The notes below the pieces were generated by a model, which saw only the letters and a program-made list of their open reading frames with translations, had not been told where the DNA came from and ran no database searches. A DNA stretch of 63,303 bases from positions 1 through 63,303 of the forward strand of contig JBHPHA010000004.1 in the NCBI GenBank assembly GCA_042569905.1. The letters are read 5' to 3'. This DNA is from JBHPHA01 sp042569905 (lineage in GTDB: Bacteria; Patescibacteriota; Minisyncoccia; Moranbacterales; UBA9337). Positions 26,958 to 34,479 of the stretch are shown here, piece by piece. A program made the position numbers and the translations under genes. Positions within the stretch are counted from its first letter, which is position 1; each line of letters opens with the position of its first letter.

Positions 26958-27758
26958 CTATTTAACTATAAAGACAATGTCCAAACTAGAAAAATCAACT
27001 GGTGACGCAACAACAGCCTGTTGAAACAGGTGGTCACTAGACGGTCGAACTTCCTTTATTGTTCCTATTAAAAATCCCTCAGGAATACTCCCTATTTCAG
27101 ATGTAGTCACGGTGTCGCCGATCTTTAAATTGCTTGTTTGCAGCACCATATCTAAAACCAATCCCAATCCATATTCCCCCCTGATAACACCCTTAGCATC
27201 TGTATCTACTGTTATCGCGTTTACTGTGCTCGTAGCGTTAGTAATGAATGATATTTTTGAATTCTTAGGAAGAACCTCCGCAACTCTTCCAACCAACACA
27301 CTGTCAGAAATAACAACAGGCATATCTTCTTGAATTCCATATTCGCTACCCTTATCAACAACAATCCAGTCATTTAGACCCTCTGTACCTCTTCCAGTAA
27401 TTTGAGCTGATTCCAGATCAAATCTACTCAACGGCAAGAGTTTTAACTGATCTCTTAAAAATTCATTTTCTTTTTCTTTATTTTTCAACCTAACATTCTC
27501 CGCTTTTAGTGAAAGATTTTCCTGTGACAATTCTACATTTTTTTCCTTCAAATCTCCGATTGAGGTAATGGTAGAAGTAGCACCAGAAAACTTCTCAGCT
27601 GAAACTTGAAAAATCCTGCTAATAAAATATGTCACGCCAAACACAGAAGAACGTACCCCACTAAAAAAATTGCTTGGATTCCATATGACTAGCAATCCAA
27701 ATACAAATACAATAACAATAACTCTAAATATCTTTTTACTAAAAAAGCTTTCTGACAT
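26958..27758 (-). CDS. mreC: Rod shape-determining protein MreC
   Basis: A 266-aa bitopic elongasome scaffold. TM at about 12-28, a coiled coil at about 65-105 (LKEKNVELSQENLSLKAENV), then the beta-barrel region with ARITGRG-like SAQITGRGTEGLNDWIVVDK, GIQEDMPVVISDSVLVGRVAE and late GSIPEGFLIGTIKEVRPSSD. It interacts with PBP2 and MreD outside the membrane. Sits 9 bp after mreB. Confidence 0.93.
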   Translation of the reverse strand: MSESFFSKKIFRVIVIVFVFGLLVIWNPSNFFSGVRSSVFGVTYFISRIFQVSAEKFSGATSTITSIGDLKEKNVELSQENLSLKAENVRLKNKEKENEFLRDQLKLLPLSRFDLESAQITGRGTEGLNDWIVVDKGSEYGIQEDMPVVISDSVLVGRVAEVLPKNSKISFITNATSTVNAITVDTDAKGVIRGEYGLGLVLDMVLQTSNLKIGDTVTTSEIGSIPEGFLIGTIKEVRPSSDHLFQQAVVASPVDFSSLDIVFIVK

Positions 27759-27767
27759 ATCGTTGCT

Positions 27768-28853
27768 CTATTTAAAAGGCTTTTCATTATACTGACTATC
27801 GATTAAAACTTCTTTCAGATTAACCAAATCATCAAGAACAATTCCTGTCCCCCTAGCAACTGCTGTAAGAGGGTCTTCCATCATTCTTACTGGCATGTCA
27901 GTTTGATTTGCAATAGCTTTATCTAGCCCTTTAATCAAGCTTCCTCCACCCGCCAAGATTATTCCTCTCTGCATAATATCAGAGATTAGTTCAGGTGGAG
28001 TTTCTTCTATAATAGTTTTTACGCTGTTTATTATAATTCTAATTGAACGAGAAATAGCCTCGCGAATATCTTCATCACTCACAGTAATCTCCTTAGGTAA
28101 TCCACTCACCAAATCTCTTCCCCTAACTTTCATTGTGATGCTTTTTTTCAAAGGATGTGCACTTCCAATTGCAATTTTTGTCTCTTCTGCTGTTTTTTCT
28201 CCAATAAGTAAATTGAATTCATCACGGCAATATCTCACAATATCCTCATTCATTTCGTCACCAGCTATTCTCAAGCTTTTTGCAGCCACAACTCCTCCCA
28301 ATGAAATCACAGCAATTTCAGAAGTTCCTCCTCCAATATCCACAATCATATTTCCAGCAGCGTTTGTCACTGGAAGTCGTGCTCCAATAGCCGCAGCCAT
28401 AGGCTCATCAATAACATAAGCTTCCCTTGCTCCAGCACTCATAGTTGCATCAATTACAGCTCTCTTCTCAACTTCTGTAACACCTGAAGGAATTCCAACC
28501 AACACTCTTGGACGAGGCAAAATAGAGAAAGATTCTCTATGCACCTTATTAATAAAATATTTCAACATTTGAGCAGTAACCTCAAAGTCACTTACAACTC
28601 CATCAACCAATGGACGAGTAGCTACAATATGCCCAGGTGTCTTTCCTACCATCTTCTTAGCCTCCTTTCCAATAGCTAAAACCTGCCCCGTTCTCTTGTT
28701 AATCGCCACAACAGACGGCTCATTAATAACAATCCCTTTACCGCTAACATACACTAGCGTATTAGCAGTACCCAAATCAATTCCGATATCCTTAGAAAAA
28801 CGACCAAAAATCTTTCCGGTCAAATTTCTGTACAAATTCCTACTATTAAACAT
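27768..28853 (-). CDS. mreB: Rod shape-determining protein MreB
   Basis: The actin-like cytoskeletal protein guiding wall elongation. Phosphate-1 motif KDIGIDLGTANTLVYV, phosphate-2 MIVDIGGGTSEIAVISLGG, adenosine motif IILAGGGSLIKGLDK and EPMAAAIGARLPV are all present. I take the ATG at 28853 (MFNSRNLYRNLTG). An ATG eight codons earlier is in frame but adds a non-family extension. First gene of the mre operon, driven by a good promoter about 200 bp upstream. Confidence 0.95.
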   Translation of the reverse strand: MFNSRNLYRNLTGKIFGRFSKDIGIDLGTANTLVYVSGKGIVINEPSVVAINKRTGQVLAIGKEAKKMVGKTPGHIVATRPLVDGVVSDFEVTAQMLKYFINKVHRESFSILPRPRVLVGIPSGVTEVEKRAVIDATMSAGAREAYVIDEPMAAAIGARLPVTNAAGNMIVDIGGGTSEIAVISLGGVVAAKSLRIAGDEMNEDIVRYCRDEFNLLIGEKTAEETKIAIGSAHPLKKSITMKVRGRDLVSGLPKEITVSDEDIREAISRSIRIIINSVKTIIEETPPELISDIMQRGIILAGGGSLIKGLDKAIANQTDMPVRMMEDPLTAVARGTGIVLDDLVNLKEVLIDSQYNEKPFK

Positions 28854-29052
28854 AAAAAAATATATCTTAGTAACCAAAGATATTCTTAAAAAATAAATAA
28901 CATATAAAAGCTTACTCGCAATCCCTTTTTCGTTGCGAAAAATATGAGAATGAGAAAAGCTACTGAAGATAACCTAATTGAAATCCAAATACTTTGTAGC
29001 CAAAATTTCAATCTTGCAGTAAAAATATAAAGACTCTAAGTTCTTACCTATA

Positions 29053-29081
29053 ATAATACTCAAATAAAAGCAGAGTGTCAA
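29053..29081 (-). promoter_or_regulatory. sigma70-type promoter of the mre operon
   Basis: Minus strand consensus TTGACA (29076-29081), 17-nt spacer, TATTAT (29053-29058). It leaves a leader of about 190 nt before mreB, in which I see no strong terminator or riboswitch fold. Confidence 0.7.
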
Positions 29082-29141
29082 AAAAACGCCATCACCAAAA
29101 TACTAGGAATTTCAGTACAATGAGCTCTAAAACAATATTCC

Positions 29142-30074
29142 CTATTTTTCAACAACCTCTTTCACGGAATAGTTTTTGGTTTTTTTTATATTGTAGTAAC
29201 TCTTAATTAGAATATCCGCCAAAAGCCCTGAGATAAAAAGCTGAATTCCTACTAAAAATAATAGGACACCAACAAGTGGCCAAATTCTGCCTTGAATAGG
29301 AACTTGCAAGAAAAATCTCTCCACAAACATCCAAATCAAAATTGCTCCCCCTAAAAATGATAGTATCACGCCAGTTGCACCAAAAAGATGTAGTGGTCTA
29401 TTAGCAAACTTCCTCCAAAACCAAATAGCTATCATATCTACCAATCCCTTCATAGCTCTCTTCCAGTTATATTTACTAACCCCATAGATTCTTGGATGAT
29501 GCGAAACCTTCACTTCAGCAACACTAAATCCCTGCATCTCCAATAGCGCAGGAATAAACCTATGCATCTCTCCGTACAAATCCAAGTCATCAAAGCATTC
29601 ACTTTTATACGCCTTCAAGCTACACCCACTATCATGAATACTATCTTCCATGAATATCTTTCTGAGCTTATCTGCTCCACGAGAAAATATTTTCTTGCTC
29701 AAAGGGTCTTTCCTCTCCCATCTCCACCCAGAGACAACATCAAACCCTTCTTCTATTTTTTCAAGAAGTAACGATATGTCATCAGGGTCATTTTGCAAAT
29801 CGCCATCCATCGTCACAACCACCTCCCCAATTGAAGATTTTATCCCGGCATCAAAAGCAGCAGTTTGCCCAAAATTCCTTCTAAATCTTATTAATTTTAA
29901 AGGCTTCAATTTTAAGCATTGATCATAAGTTTTATCAGTCGAACCATCATCAACAAAAACAATTTCAAAACTTTTTCCAGTCTTTTGACAAGCATCCAGT
30001 ATTTTATTGTGCAAACCCAAAACATTATCCTCTTCGTTAAACAACGGAACTACTATTGAAATTTCTTTTTTCAT
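29142..30074 (-). CDS. GT2 glycosyltransferase, polyprenyl-phosphate sugar synthase type (GtrB/ArnC-like)
   Basis: A 310-aa protein: N-terminal GT-A domain with SIVVPLFNEEDNVLGLHNKI, FVDDGSTDKTYDQ, MDGDLQNDPDDISLLLEKI (DxD) and GWRWERKDPLSKKIFSRGAD, then two C-terminal membrane helices (LFGATGVILSFLGGAILIWM and IWPLVGVLLFLVGIQLFI). This architecture is typical of enzymes loading a sugar onto undecaprenyl or dolichyl phosphate for use by GT-C transferases, several of which occur at 40-57 kb. Sugar unknown. Followed by the site-2 protease upstream in the same direction. Confidence 0.88.
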   Translation of the reverse strand: MKKEISIVVPLFNEEDNVLGLHNKILDACQKTGKSFEIVFVDDGSTDKTYDQCLKLKPLKLIRFRRNFGQTAAFDAGIKSSIGEVVVTMDGDLQNDPDDISLLLEKIEEGFDVVSGWRWERKDPLSKKIFSRGADKLRKIFMEDSIHDSGCSLKAYKSECFDDLDLYGEMHRFIPALLEMQGFSVAEVKVSHHPRIYGVSKYNWKRAMKGLVDMIAIWFWRKFANRPLHLFGATGVILSFLGGAILIWMFVERFFLQVPIQGRIWPLVGVLLFLVGIQLFISGLLADILIKSYYNIKKTKNYSVKEVVEK

Positions 30075-30093
30075 AAAACTTAAAGATAAAAAA

Positions 30094-30789
30094 TTATAAC
30101 CCTACAACATACTGCATAAATAATGACAGAACTTTCAACAAAAATGCACCCAATGGTCCTGAAAAAAGAATCATAAATGCAATCAGAATCATAAAACCAA
30201 ATTGCTCCAGCATTATTTTTGTCTCAGTTTTTAAAGGCATAAATGAAAATAGCAACTTAGATCCATCCAAAGGAGGAATTGGAATTAAGTTAAAAAATGC
30301 CAAAAATACATTAATCGTCACAATTATCAAACATAGCCAGAATAATATTGCAGCCAGTGACCCAGAAAATATCACTGACAGATCGCTGAAACTAAAAACA
30401 TTACTAGCAACGTCAAACTTTACCATTTGATTCAATGGAATAAATCTTGCACAAAGGCCAAAAAATAACGCAACAATAATATTTGACAACGGTCCCGCAA
30501 AACCCACTAAAGCTGGACCATTCTTTTGGTCTCTTAAATTGTATGGATTATATGGCACTGGCTTTGCCCAACCAAAACCAAATCCCACCGTAAACATCAT
30601 CACTAACGGAACAATAAATGAGCCCCAAAGCTCAAGATGCTTTACTGGATTCAATGTTAGTCGACCAGCATATTTTGCAGTTGAGTCACCCAGCCAAAGA
30701 GCCGCCAAACCATGAGAGACTTCATGAATAACAATAGACATTATCAAAACCATCACCTGAAATATTATCAAAACAAATTCCACTTCCAT
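30094..30789 (-). CDS. Site-2 protease family (M50) membrane zinc peptidase
   Basis: A 231-aa polytopic metalloprotease that cleaves substrates within the membrane. The zinc motif is IVIHEVSHGLAALWLGD (HExxH) near residue 22 and the third ligand region is FFNLIPIPPLDGSKLLF (NxxPxPxLDG). FGWAKPVPYNP is also typical of the family. About five TMs, no PDZ domain. Possible roles include regulated proteolysis of anti-sigma factors or signal peptide clearance, but no partner is visible here. Confidence 0.9.
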   Translation of the reverse strand: MEVEFVLIIFQVMVLIMSIVIHEVSHGLAALWLGDSTAKYAGRLTLNPVKHLELWGSFIVPLVMMFTVGFGFGWAKPVPYNPYNLRDQKNGPALVGFAGPLSNIIVALFFGLCARFIPLNQMVKFDVASNVFSFSDLSVIFSGSLAAILFWLCLIIVTINVFLAFFNLIPIPPLDGSKLLFSFMPLKTETKIMLEQFGFMILIAFMILFSGPLGAFLLKVLSLFMQYVVGL

Positions 30790-30872
30790 AAAACTTTTTT
30801 TTATTATATAATTAGACAGTATGAATATTCAACCATCAAAGGGGTTGTCAAATTCTTACTAATATGATAGAT

Positions 30873-30878
30873 TATAAT
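30873..30878 (+). promoter_or_regulatory. -10 element of rpmB
   Basis: Perfect TATAAT in the gap between divergent genes. The best -35-like TTGTCA (30845) is 22 nt away, which is longer than usual. It implies a leader of about 105 nt. Confidence 0.4.
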
Positions 30879-30929
30879 CTGTAATTAAGCAAGAATTCAA
30901 AATTAATATAATCCATGGAACCAAAAGCG

Positions 30930-30954
30930 ATTGTTAAGCTTTTTTGCTAACAAT
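30930..30954 (+). promoter_or_regulatory. Hairpin in the rpmB leader
   Basis: Stem ATTGTTAAGC/GCTAACAAT (one bulge) with a T6 loop, followed by TTTTATGTTTTT, 36 bp before the rpmB ATG. It resembles an attenuator. Confidence 0.4.
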
Positions 30955-30990
30955 TTTATGTTTTTGGAAAGCCAATATACCATAAAAAAA

Positions 30991-31167
30991 ATGAGTAGAA
31001 ATTGTACTATTTGCGGTAGAGGAACTCAATCAGGTCATTCAAGAAGTCACTCAAACATCGCTACAAAGAGAAAATTTAAAGTTAATATTCAAACTAAGAA
31101 AATTGACGGAAAAAAGACAAAGGTTTGCACAAAATGTATTAAAACTATGTCAAAGGTAGCAGCTTAA
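30991..31167 (+). CDS. rpmB: 50S ribosomal protein L28
   Basis: A 58-aa L28. It starts MSRNCTICGRGTQSGHSRSHS and continues with HSNIATKRKFKVNIQ and VCTKCIKTMSKV. Two CxxC pairs (CTIC and CTKC) make this the zinc-binding form. I take the ATG at 30991, which gives the family N-terminus; an upstream in-frame ATG (30931 region) would add a non-family extension over the leader hairpin. Monocistronic with its own terminator. Confidence 0.95.
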   Translation: MSRNCTICGRGTQSGHSRSHSNIATKRKFKVNIQTKKIDGKKTKVCTKCIKTMSKVAA

Positions 31168-31188
31168 GTCTACTCTACCTCCAAATTA

Positions 31189-31213
31189 AAAACTCCCTTT
31201 ATTGGGAGTTTTT
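31189..31213 (+). terminator. Terminator of rpmB
   Basis: Stem AAAACTCCC/GGGAGTTTT followed by TTTTG. Confidence 0.82.
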
Positions 31214-31272
31214 TGTTTTATTTAAAAAAAGTATTATTTATCAAGCCCGTTTTATTATGGCAAATAAAAAAA

Positions 31273-31296
31273 CCAGGTCATATAATATATGCCTGG
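31273..31296 (-). terminator. Terminator of the 170-aa protein gene (repeat copy 1)
   Basis: CCAGGtCATAT / ATATGcCTGG hairpin, then TTTTTTTATTTG on the minus strand. A near-identical copy lies at 31934-31957. Confidence 0.75.
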
Positions 31297-31316
31297 CTAT
31301 ATCCTACTCCTCCTTT

Positions 31317-31829
31317 CTACTCAATATCGACTAACATTTTACCAAACCGCACTCCATCGGTACGGAAGACTAGTTCACCCATCAGTCCATCATATTTTTC
31401 AAAAAGAGATTTAAGCTCCTCAATGGGACCCATCGCGTAAGCAATGTTGAGACTCCACTCCCTTTTATTGCCGCATACGAAATACGTGCCATTCACCTTC
31501 CCGGTGAAAAAATCGACACTACCAACCCTGTCTCTGACATCTGATGAACTATTTCCAGTGAACTGCTCCTCAAAAGAGCAACATACCGTGCTTAATCTCG
31601 GAACATCTTCCCCATTAAGGGAAACCACACAACGAGTTCCCTCAGGTATCAAGATCTGAGTGATCCCACGAGGATTTTTTCTCCAGTTCTCTGAAAGATT
31701 TAAAAACCCGAAACCAACTTCTCCTCCCATGATATCGGAAAGCTCATCCCTGTGAGAACCCTGATAAACCTTACCAGCCATGTCTGTCTTATCTCCATAC
31801 CTCGTATGAAAAACAATCACATCCCTCAT
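31317..31829 (-). CDS. Orphan 170-aa soluble protein
   Basis: Not recognised. No signal peptide or TM. Begins RDVIVFHTRYGDKTDMAGKV and has FGFLNLSENWRKNPRGITQ, a Cys pair (VCCSFEEQF) and VNGTYFVCGNKREWSLNIAY. It has a perfect consensus promoter, an SD (GGGAGG) at good spacing and its own terminator, so it is probably well expressed as a single unit. No functional link to rpmB next door is apparent. Confidence 0.7.
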   Translation of the reverse strand: MRDVIVFHTRYGDKTDMAGKVYQGSHRDELSDIMGGEVGFGFLNLSENWRKNPRGITQILIPEGTRCVVSLNGEDVPRLSTVCCSFEEQFTGNSSSDVRDRVGSVDFFTGKVNGTYFVCGNKREWSLNIAYAMGPIEELKSLFEKYDGLMGELVFRTDGVRFGKMLVDIE

Positions 31830-31887
31830 TTTACCTCCCGCAATATCTATCTTTTCTCTAAAAAAACTATTTCTATTTTAATTGTTA

Positions 31888-31916
31888 ATTATAGCAGAAA
31901 TAATCCAATTTGTCAA
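31888..31916 (-). promoter_or_regulatory. Perfect consensus sigma70 promoter of the 170-aa protein gene
   Basis: Minus strand TTGACA (31911-31916), exactly 17 nt, TATAAT (31888-31893): no mismatches. Confidence 0.85.
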
Positions 31917-31933
31917 TGGTTAGAAATAAAAAA

Positions 31934-31957
31934 CCAGGTCATATATTATATGCCTGG
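31934..31957 (-). terminator. Terminator of the 84-aa protein gene (repeat copy 2)
   Basis: CCAGGtCATAT/ATATGcCTGG with a minus-strand T-run; the same unit as at 31273-31296 with flanks conserved over about 40 bp. Confidence 0.75.
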
Positions 31958-31996
31958 TTATATCTTTTTATTTACCCTGAAGATAGTCATTGAGTG

Positions 31997-32251
31997 TCAG
32001 TCACCTTGCACCATTCGCTTGCCAATCTTACCTGTTTTTCTGTCATGCTTTTCCTTGAGCGCCTTTAGATTGGCTACACGTATGCCACTTCGATCCATAA
32101 AAGGTATCGATTCCTCTATCTTGTTTTCAGCTCTCTTCTGAATCCATGTTATCACCAGTAAAACTAGCGCACCAATGGCAACCACTGCTATTCCCAATGG
32201 AATAATAACTTGCCTCCAAAATTCAGGATTATATAATAATTCTCTAATCAT
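31997..32251 (-). CDS. Orphan 84-aa single-pass membrane protein with RELLYNPEF start
   Basis: Not recognised. Starts MIRELLYNPEFWRQ, then one TM (VIIPLGIAVVAIGALVLLVIT), then a basic cytoplasmic tail (KALKEKHDRKTGKIGK). The first residues match the neighbouring 120-aa protein (MKELLSNPNF) in the pattern ELLxNPxF followed by a TM. Strong SD (AAGGAGG). Stop is TGA. About 60 bp behind the 120-aa gene, so likely one transcript. Confidence 0.65.
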   Translation of the reverse strand: MIRELLYNPEFWRQVIIPLGIAVVAIGALVLLVITWIQKRAENKIEESIPFMDRSGIRVANLKALKEKHDRKTGKIGKRMVQGD

Positions 32252-32314
32252 CCTTGCCTCCTTAAAAACTAGTCAAATAGCTTCCGCACCTCTTGATAAA
32301 AATTAAGAAATAGT

Positions 32315-32677
32315 TCAAAATCCGTATTTCTCCTTATCTTCCAAAGGAACAAATGCAACACTATATAGGGTTCGATTAACCATGAGCATCTTCCCTTTTT
32401 CGGGAAGGCTAACAATATCTCCTGGATTTTTAGTCATATCATCAAAAACTTCTGATCCGTATTTTGATTTAGTTGAAAATTTAATAACCCGCTCATTTTC
32501 CGAAAAGATTAAGCGATTTCGCTCCTTAATTTTACGAAATTTATCCACTTCTCTCTTTTCTTGTCGGTATCCCTCAATAAATTCAGGAATCCAACTTTTT
32601 CCCATAAACCAAGCAATACTGACGCCTAAAATAATAATCACGGCGTAAAAATTGGGATTACTCAATAATTCTTTCAT
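32315..32677 (-). CDS. Orphan 120-aa single-pass membrane protein with KELLSNPNF start
   Basis: Not recognised. MKELLSNPNF leads straight into a TM (YAVIIILGVSIAWFMG), then a charged, possibly coiled-coil linker (EGYRQEKREVDKFRKIKERN) and a small beta-rich domain (NPGDIVSLPEKGKMLMVNRT). The N-terminal motif is shared with the 84-aa neighbour. SD AGGAGG before the ATG and a promoter candidate upstream. Confidence 0.65.
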   Translation of the reverse strand: MKELLSNPNFYAVIIILGVSIAWFMGKSWIPEFIEGYRQEKREVDKFRKIKERNRLIFSENERVIKFSTKSKYGSEVFDDMTKNPGDIVSLPEKGKMLMVNRTLYSVAFVPLEDKEKYGF

Positions 32678-32749
32678 TTTAACCTCCTGATTTTAGCAAA
32701 GAACGACTTCAACAAAGTCATCACAAAGAAATTGACTTCTCAATACATT

Positions 32750-32777
32750 AGCATATTAAGCTAAAAATATCAAGCAA
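32750..32777 (-). promoter_or_regulatory. Candidate promoter of the 120/84-aa membrane protein pair
   Basis: Minus strand TTGCTT (32772-32777), 16-nt spacer, TATGCT (32750-32755). An alternative overlapping set TTGATA-17-TAATGT is also possible. Confidence 0.5.
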
Positions 32778-32841
32778 AATGAGTATTTTCAATCCCTCAT
32801 TTTCATTTGTCAGTAGTGCTAAAAAAAGGTATTATTATAAA

Positions 32842-33021
32842 TAGACTCCTTCGGAAACCTCTTTTTTTGCGAAACTTTTTATTTCTTAGCGAGACAAGGA
32901 AAGTGAGTAAAATATCTTGACTTCGTACTATAGATACGTTGAAAGGTATTTTATGAAATTTGACGAAGTTGTAGCAAGAAATAAGAAGTTGTAGTAAAAA
33001 GGATTTTTGGAGAAGTCTACT
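32842..33021. repeat. About 180-bp imperfect inverted repeat
   Basis: In the 370-bp gap 32678-33047. The left arm (from TAGACT at about 32843) and the right arm (to AGTCTA at about 33019) pair over roughly 75 nt with mismatches. The best blocks are TTATTTCTT with AAGAAATAA, TAAAATA with TATTTTA and the TAGACT/AGTCTA tips. The right arm contains GAAGTTGTAG twice. It could be a MITE-like element or a structured RNA. No protein-coding sense is visible in it. Confidence 0.55.
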
Positions 33022-33047
33022 AGATTGCAATTAAATAAAGTGACTAA

Positions 33048-34475
33048 ATGATATATAAAAATAAACAAAAAAATAAAATAATCTTCAGTATAATACTCAG
33101 CATTTTCATTCTGACTTCTTTTGTGATTCCAGATATTTCTTTTTCTGCTGACACAGATACTAGTGAGATTACTACTGACCTAGATTACTACACAAAATAC
33201 GAGCAATACTTGAAATACCGAAAATATAAGAACTATACAGAATATAAGAAATATAAAGACAAATACGGATTTAAAAACTCGGGAGAAAAAAGAAAATACA
33301 AAAGTCATTACACAAAATACAAGAAATACAAGAAAAATCGTTCTAAATATCCTCAATACGCACAATACTATGACGACTATAAGCGCTACAAAAAATATAA
33401 AAGTAGGTATGTTCCTTTAAAAAAATACGCCAAGTATAGTAAATACAAGAAATACAAGAAAAATAAATACAAGAAATATGGAGCGGCGAAATATCGTCGA
33501 GGTCACAATCGCTACGAAGACTATCTTGATGGAAATACAGTCGCAACACTAGGAGAAGCAAATCTTGGCGGCGGACTACTTGGACCAGAAATTTCAGTTG
33601 GACTCTGGTCTTACTCTCGAAATGATCTAGAAGACACTCCTTTTAAGATTAAAGCTAACAAATCTTACAATGTCAGAAATCACGCTGGAGGCGTGATTGC
33701 GCAAATCCCAGCTGACACAATTACTAGAGTAACTTACGACCACGACGGAAGATTGAAAGTATATAATTCCGTTCCAGAAACACTTTCAAGTCAAATTGTC
33801 TACTTTGATGCAGTTGATGGAGACAATAGCACTTTAATATTTGATGCCTATCGCCCATCCTCATCATTTGATCAATACCGTGGCAAGATGCAGTTGAAAT
33901 ATCACAGCTCTTCTAAGGATATTTGGGTAATCAATACTCTTCCACTCGAACACTATGTTTGGGGAATGGGAGAAATCACTGGAACCGGAGATGAAGACTA
34001 TAATCGCGTAATGACTACCTCATTTAGAACTTACGGGTATTGGAAAATTAAATTTAGCACTAAATATGCAAGTGAAGGGTTTAAAGTTAACGCCACACCT
34101 GGAAATCAACTGTACTATGGATACGACTGGGAAACCGCTCACACAAGAATCAAGGCAGCAGCTCGAGATACTCAAGGACATATAGTTATGTATAGAGAGA
34201 AAATTGCAATCACTCCATACAGCTCCTGGACTGACGGAAGAACAAGAAGCTTTGAGTCAAAATGGGGATCAAGTAATTACCCATGGTGTCAATCAGTTAG
34301 TGATCCTTATGGACAGCATCCAACAAAAACAACCTCTCAACTAACAAGTGAAGGAAATCATATGGTTGGATTATCAGCAAATGGAGCGCTGACACTTGCT
34401 AGAGATCATGGATGGAGTTGGGTTAGAATACTAAGTTACTATTTCACAGATATAACCATCTTAAGAGTATATTAA
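33048..34475 (+). CDS. SpoIID/LytB-family protein with a Lys/Tyr triplet-repeat domain
   Basis: A 475-aa exported protein. Signal peptide about 1-34 (cleavage near SFSA). Residues 47-149 are extraordinarily rich in Lys and Tyr with Tyr at every third position over long runs (48 to 69; 88-94; 101-107; 108-117; 127-136). The C-terminal half is a SpoIID domain: INTLPLEHYVWGMGEITG with the candidate catalytic Glu309 and the closing motif GNHMVGLSANGALTLARDHG then ILSYYFTDITI. SpoIID enzymes are lytic transglycosylases on peptidoglycan. The Cys near WCQSVSDPYG is also family-typical. The K/Y region may bind wall polymer. Followed 4 bp later by 34480. Confidence 0.85.
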   Translation: MIYKNKQKNKIIFSIILSIFILTSFVIPDISFSADTDTSEITTDLDYYTKYEQYLKYRKYKNYTEYKKYKDKYGFKNSGEKRKYKSHYTKYKKYKKNRSKYPQYAQYYDDYKRYKKYKSRYVPLKKYAKYSKYKKYKKNKYKKYGAAKYRRGHNRYEDYLDGNTVATLGEANLGGGLLGPEISVGLWSYSRNDLEDTPFKIKANKSYNVRNHAGGVIAQIPADTITRVTYDHDGRLKVYNSVPETLSSQIVYFDAVDGDNSTLIFDAYRPSSSFDQYRGKMQLKYHSSSKDIWVINTLPLEHYVWGMGEITGTGDEDYNRVMTTSFRTYGYWKIKFSTKYASEGFKVNATPGNQLYYGYDWETAHTRIKAAARDTQGHIVMYREKIAITPYSSWTDGRTRSFESKWGSSNYPWCQSVSDPYGQHPTKTTSQLTSEGNHMVGLSANGALTLARDHGWSWVRILSYYFTDITILRVY

Positions 34476-34479
34476 AACT

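Noticed and set aside
28854..29141. Possible RNA gene in the mre leader
   Set aside because: I find a promoter but no convincing tRNA, riboswitch or other structured RNA signature.
32803..33030. Minus-strand 75-codon frame in the gap before the SpoIID gene
   Set aside because: It lies within the long inverted repeat and shows no SD or protein-like pattern.
33180..33561. Tandem DNA repeat or CRISPR-like array in the K/Y region
   Set aside because: The repetition is at the three-codon level within a coding frame, without constant repeat and spacer units.
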